A stretch of DNA of 16,235 nt from JAAYCI01 sp964370165 (GTDB lineage: Bacteria > Bacillota > Clostridia > Oscillospirales > Ruminococcaceae). Below are positions 13,268 to 16,235 of the stretch, piece by piece. A program made the position numbers and the translations under genes. Under the pieces are notes generated by a model, which was not told the origin of the DNA, did no database searches, and was given only the letters and a program-made list of their open reading frames with translations. The stretch is from assembly GCA_964370165.1 (NCBI GenBank), contig CAYJIG010000045.1, forward strand, positions 1 to 16,235, written 5' to 3'. The stretch's first letter is position 1; each line of letters starts with the position of its first letter.

Positions 13268-15064
13268 TTAAACTTTTTCTTCTTCACTTAGTTTTTGCTT
13301 GCGGTTTTCAAAAATATGCCTTAATTCATCTTCAGAAATTTCCTCAGAACTCGATTTTTTTTGTTGCTTGTTTAATATTTCGTCTAAAAACCTATGCACA
13401 TCTTTTGTGCCGAAACTACTTTCATGGTTCAGCGCTAATATTTTCCCAAGCAGTGAAATTGTCCGCTCATCCAGTTCCGACGACAAAGCCGCCAAGTCTA
13501 TATAATCACGTGATTGCCATTTTTGCAATAGCAAAGCATAAGTTTGTCCCATTTCAGGTGCTAAAAACTTTTCAGGCGTCACTTTTTCCGACGCCAGCGG
13601 TAAATAATCGTTTGGATGTTTTAGTAAAGCCGCTATCAACTGCTGCTCGGCAAATACCACCCCAAGTACGTCGCTGCCGCCCACACCATATGGTACATCG
13701 ATACCTGCCGCAATCCCTTCTTGTGCCAAGCGCTTGTCACGCCTTCGGTTAAATTGCTTTTGCCGTTGTTTTTTCACTATCTCCAGCTGAGAAATCACCG
13801 CGTTTTTGGCCACGCCGGTATCTTCCGCAACCCTGCCGGCATAAATGTCTTGTTCGGCCGGCAAAGCCATGTCTGCCAAAACTTCCAGCGCATGCTTTAT
13901 ATATGCGGCTCTACCGTCTTCTGTTGCCATATCGTGGCTATCTTTCGCCTTGCCAAGCGCATACTCAATGGTATTTGCACTTTCATTCAGTAGCTGGTCA
14001 AACTTATCGGCACCATGCATCTGAATAAACTCATCGGGATCTTTTGCTTTTTCAGCGTTCGGACCCATTACATCAGACAACGAAAGCACCTGGACCTTCA
14101 GGTCTGTTTTTTCCAATATGCCTATCGCACGAGCCGTTGCACGCTGACCCGCTTCATCACCATCATAGCATATAACCACTTTTTCTGCATAATCTGACAG
14201 TAGTTTCGCCTGTTCTTCGCCAATCGCAGTACCCAGTGTTGCCACCGCAGTGTCAAAACCCGCCTGATGCAAACTGATGGCGTCCATATATCCTTCGGCC
14301 AATATCATTCGCTTAGACGCGCTTTTTTTTGCAATGTTCAGTGCAAACAAATGCCTGCTTTTCTTGAACACCGGCGTGTCGCTACTGTTTAGGTATTTAG
14401 GGCCACGGCCATCCGCCATCATCCGACCGCCAAACGCCACTACTTCACCACGCAAAGTTATTATAGGAAAAATAACCCTGTCACGAAACGCATCATACAC
14501 TCCGCCTTTTTGCCCTCGCTTACACAGGCCCGCCGCAAGCAGCTCGTCTTCTGTAAAGCCCAGTTTCCTTAAATGGTTTCGCATCCCGTCAAAGCTGTCC
14601 GGTGCATACCCTAGCCCAAAACTGCGAATTGTCTTATCTGTAAGCTTTCTATGCCGCAAATATGCGCGAGCGGCTTTTCCTTCTTCGGCATTTAAACATT
14701 CTACATAAAATCGCGCCGCTTGTCTATTCGCCGCTAAAAGCCGAGACCTGCGTTTTGCCCCGGAATCATCCTCGTCAGGTAGCGGCATCCCGACACGAGT
14801 GGCCAGTTCTTTCACCGCTTCCACATAGTCAAGGTTAGATATACGCTTCATGAACGTGACGGCATCTCCGCCGGCACCACAACCAAAACAGTAAAAGCTG
14901 GAAGTATCCGGGTACACATAAAACGATGGTGTTTTCTCGTTGTGAAACGGACACACACCTTTTTCCATTCGGCCAGAGCGGCGTAGTTGCACATACCCAC
15001 GTATAAGCTCTGTGATATCGGTGCGGCGCGACAACTCTGCCAAATATTCTTGCGAAATTGCCAT
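13268..15064 (-). CDS. dnaG: DNA primase
   Basis: DnaG makes the RNA primers for DNA replication and works with the replicative helicase at the fork. The protein has 598 residues from the chosen start. It shows the CHC2 zinc finger C38, H41, C59, C62 (CPFH and CFGC); the primase core; the TOPRIM catalytic motifs EGYMD (257-261) and DGDEAG (301-306), with DPDEF further on; and a C-terminal helicase-binding domain rich in Lys and Glu at the end. I place the start at ATG 15062-15064, which has AAGGGG 7 nt upstream; the in-frame GTG at 15068-15070 lies almost on that site and is less likely. It begins 34 bases after the dgt stop and precedes rpoD, as in the conserved macromolecular-synthesis operon of Bacillota. 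Confidence 0.99.
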   Translation of the reverse strand: MAISQEYLAELSRRTDITELIRGYVQLRRSGRMEKGVCPFHNEKTPSFYVYPDTSSFYCFGCGAGGDAVTFMKRISNLDYVEAVKELATRVGMPLPDEDDSGAKRRSRLLAANRQAARFYVECLNAEEGKAARAYLRHRKLTDKTIRSFGLGYAPDSFDGMRNHLRKLGFTEDELLAAGLCKRGQKGGVYDAFRDRVIFPIITLRGEVVAFGGRMMADGRGPKYLNSSDTPVFKKSRHLFALNIAKKSASKRMILAEGYMDAISLHQAGFDTAVATLGTAIGEEQAKLLSDYAEKVVICYDGDEAGQRATARAIGILEKTDLKVQVLSLSDVMGPNAEKAKDPDEFIQMHGADKFDQLLNESANTIEYALGKAKDSHDMATEDGRAAYIKHALEVLADMALPAEQDIYAGRVAEDTGVAKNAVISQLEIVKKQRQKQFNRRRDKRLAQEGIAAGIDVPYGVGGSDVLGVVFAEQQLIAALLKHPNDYLPLASEKVTPEKFLAPEMGQTYALLLQKWQSRDYIDLAALSSELDERTISLLGKILALNHESSFGTKDVHRFLDEILNKQQKKSSSEEISEDELRHIFENRKQKLSEEEKV

Positions 15065-15098
15065 CTCCACACCCCTTCATCATTTTTTGATTATCATA

Positions 15099-16097
15099 TT
15101 ATAATGTCCAGCTTTTCGGTACAAAAAGTTCTTCAAACATCTTAATGGCAAAATTATCCGTCATGCCACTGATGTAGTCTGTCACTGCCCTATCTGCACC
15201 CGAATTTTCAACAATCACCCTATAAAAAGGCGGTAATTTTTCAGGATGTTTTTTATACTGCGTATAAAGCTCGCTCATCAGCTTTTCCACTTTATCTTCT
15301 TCAGATTTCGCCACCGGGTCCACATAAACCGTGGCAAACATAAACTTGTGTAGGGCCAAATATGCCTCATACACATCCGGCGCCATTGCCACATCGTCGT
15401 CTTTAGTGTTTTCCACCACCGAGACAATCAACGTCGTTATCCGCTTTGACTTACTATCGCCCAAAATATCCACAATGTCTTTTGGCAAATCCTCATCGCA
15501 AAGCACCTGCGCTCTTTTAGCATCTTCTATATCATGATTGATATACGCGATTCTATCGGCAAACCGAACAAGCTTTCCTTCCGGCGTACTCGGCCAGTCT
15601 TTACCGGTGTGCCTACCTATTCCTTCCCTTACTTTTCCTGTCAAGTTTAGGCCTTTGTGGTCTTTTTCAAGGTATTCCACCACCCGTACACTCTGCTCAT
15701 TATGTGAAAAACCTTGTGGATTCAGCACATTCAGTGCACGCTCGCCTGCATGACCAAACGGTGTGTGGCCAAGATCATGCCCCAGCGCTATCGCCTCGGT
15801 CAAGTCTTCATTAAACCGCAGTGCCCTTGCCATGGTTCTGGCAATTTGGCTAACCTCCAACGTGTGTGTGAGGCGGGTGCGGAAATGATCCCCTTCAGGC
15901 GACAAAAACACTTGGGTTTTTTGTTTCAGCCGACGAAATGATCTTGAGTGAATAATACGGTCTCTGTCACGCTGAAACGGAGTGCGCAAAGGACAATCTT
16001 CTTCCTCACTTACACGACCGCCTGCATCTTGGGCGAGGCTGGCATAAGCAGATAACTGCTTTTTTTCAAGCTCCATTGTTCTTTCCCTAACACTCAC
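15099..16097 (-). CDS. dgt: Deoxyguanosinetriphosphate triphosphohydrolase-like protein (HD domain)
   Basis: This 332-residue member of the dGTPase family hydrolyses dNTPs to deoxynucleosides and tripolyphosphate; precise nucleotide preference is not predictable. The HD-domain metal ligands are visible: H78 in RLTHTLEVSQ, H107-D108 in the signature GHDLGHTPFGHAGE (106-119), and a later Asp in FADRIAYINHDIED. The N-terminal FQRDRDRIIHSRSFRRLKQKTQV (41-63) is also typical. The proposed start is GTG at 16095-16097, with AAGGGG 7 nt upstream; an ATG seven codons later, preceded by AGGGAAAG, is an alternative. It begins 18 bases after the stop of the YifB-like gene and lies just before dnaG, a common arrangement in Clostridia and relatives. 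Confidence 0.95.
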   Translation of the reverse strand: MSVRERTMELEKKQLSAYASLAQDAGGRVSEEEDCPLRTPFQRDRDRIIHSRSFRRLKQKTQVFLSPEGDHFRTRLTHTLEVSQIARTMARALRFNEDLTEAIALGHDLGHTPFGHAGERALNVLNPQGFSHNEQSVRVVEYLEKDHKGLNLTGKVREGIGRHTGKDWPSTPEGKLVRFADRIAYINHDIEDAKRAQVLCDEDLPKDIVDILGDSKSKRITTLIVSVVENTKDDDVAMAPDVYEAYLALHKFMFATVYVDPVAKSEEDKVEKLMSELYTQYKKHPEKLPPFYRVIVENSGADRAVTDYISGMTDNFAIKMFEELFVPKSWTL

Positions 16098-16115
16098 CCA
16101 ATCACCCCTTTTTGT

Positions 16116-16235
16116 TTATCTGATGCCTCGCGAATGCACTCTATCCATGTTCCGATACTGCACCGCTTCCAGTATATGTGTCGTGTCTATCACTTCTTTT
16201 TCGTCCAAATCAGCAATTGTGCGAGAAATCCTAAG
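16116..16235 (-). CDS. C-terminal end of a YifB/ComM-type Mg-chelatase-like AAA+ ATPase (partial)
   Basis: Only the last 39 codons are inside the window; the frame is open to the right edge and ends in TAA at 16116-16118. The visible protein includes RTIADLDEKEVIDTTHILEA followed by VQYRNMDR. This is the usual C-terminal helical end of the YifB/ComM family, where a conserved ARTIADL and an AIQYR-like element close the Mg-chelatase C-terminal domain. ComM, a family member, is a helicase that helps integrate DNA during natural transformation; the role here is not known. Its closeness to dgt (18 bases) suggests it heads or belongs to the same operon. Identification rests on a short stretch but a distinctive one. 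Confidence 0.8.
   Translation of the reverse strand, partial: LRISRTIADLDEKEVIDTTHILEAVQYRNMDRVHSRGIR

Noticed and set aside
15065..15070. GTG at 15068-15070 as the dnaG start
   Set aside because: It overlaps the spacing zone of the AAGGGG ribosome binding site; ATG at 15062-15064 has normal spacing.

Overview
The window is chromosomal core sequence from a Bacillota-type (Firmicutes) bacterium of moderate G+C. The RpoB, RpoC, RpoD, DnaG and RecA sequences resemble those of Clostridia and Negativicutes; I cannot fix the class or genus. Every gene I can support lies on the minus strand, so transcription runs from position 16235 towards 1.

Layout in transcription order: the last 39 codons of a YifB/ComM-type Mg-chelatase-like ATPase (16116-16235); a dGTPase-like HD phosphohydrolase (dgt); DNA primase (dnaG); the housekeeping sigma factor (rpoD); and a GNAT acetyltransferase whose start codon overlaps the rpoD stop (TAATG). 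A good intrinsic terminator at 11660-11686 closes this macromolecular-synthesis operon. Next come a single-gene Rrf2 regulator with cysteines suited to an Fe-S cluster and a palindrome in its own promoter, then rpoB-rpoC behind a full consensus promoter and a leader of about 214 nt. rpoC is followed by a terminator hairpin. Last are a polytopic membrane protein with a very acidic, repeat-built tail (broken by two 100-N assembly gaps) and recA, which runs off the left edge.

The genes cover the core information machinery: primase, sigma factor, the RNA polymerase beta and beta' subunits, the recombinase and nucleotide-pool control. The unusual points are these. (1) rpoBC is detached from the usual rplKAJL genes and has its own consensus promoter. 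(2) The rpoB leader holds a terminator-like hairpin embedded in a possible 12-codon ORF that follows a perfect AGGAGG, which looks like attenuation of the polymerase operon. (3) RpoB has Asn where E. coli has His526 in the rifampicin pocket, predicting natural rifampicin insensitivity. (4) recA appears to be co-transcribed with a repeat-tailed membrane protein of unknown function. (5) Both assembly gaps fall inside low-complexity coding repeats. I saw no mobile element, CRISPR array, tRNA or rRNA.
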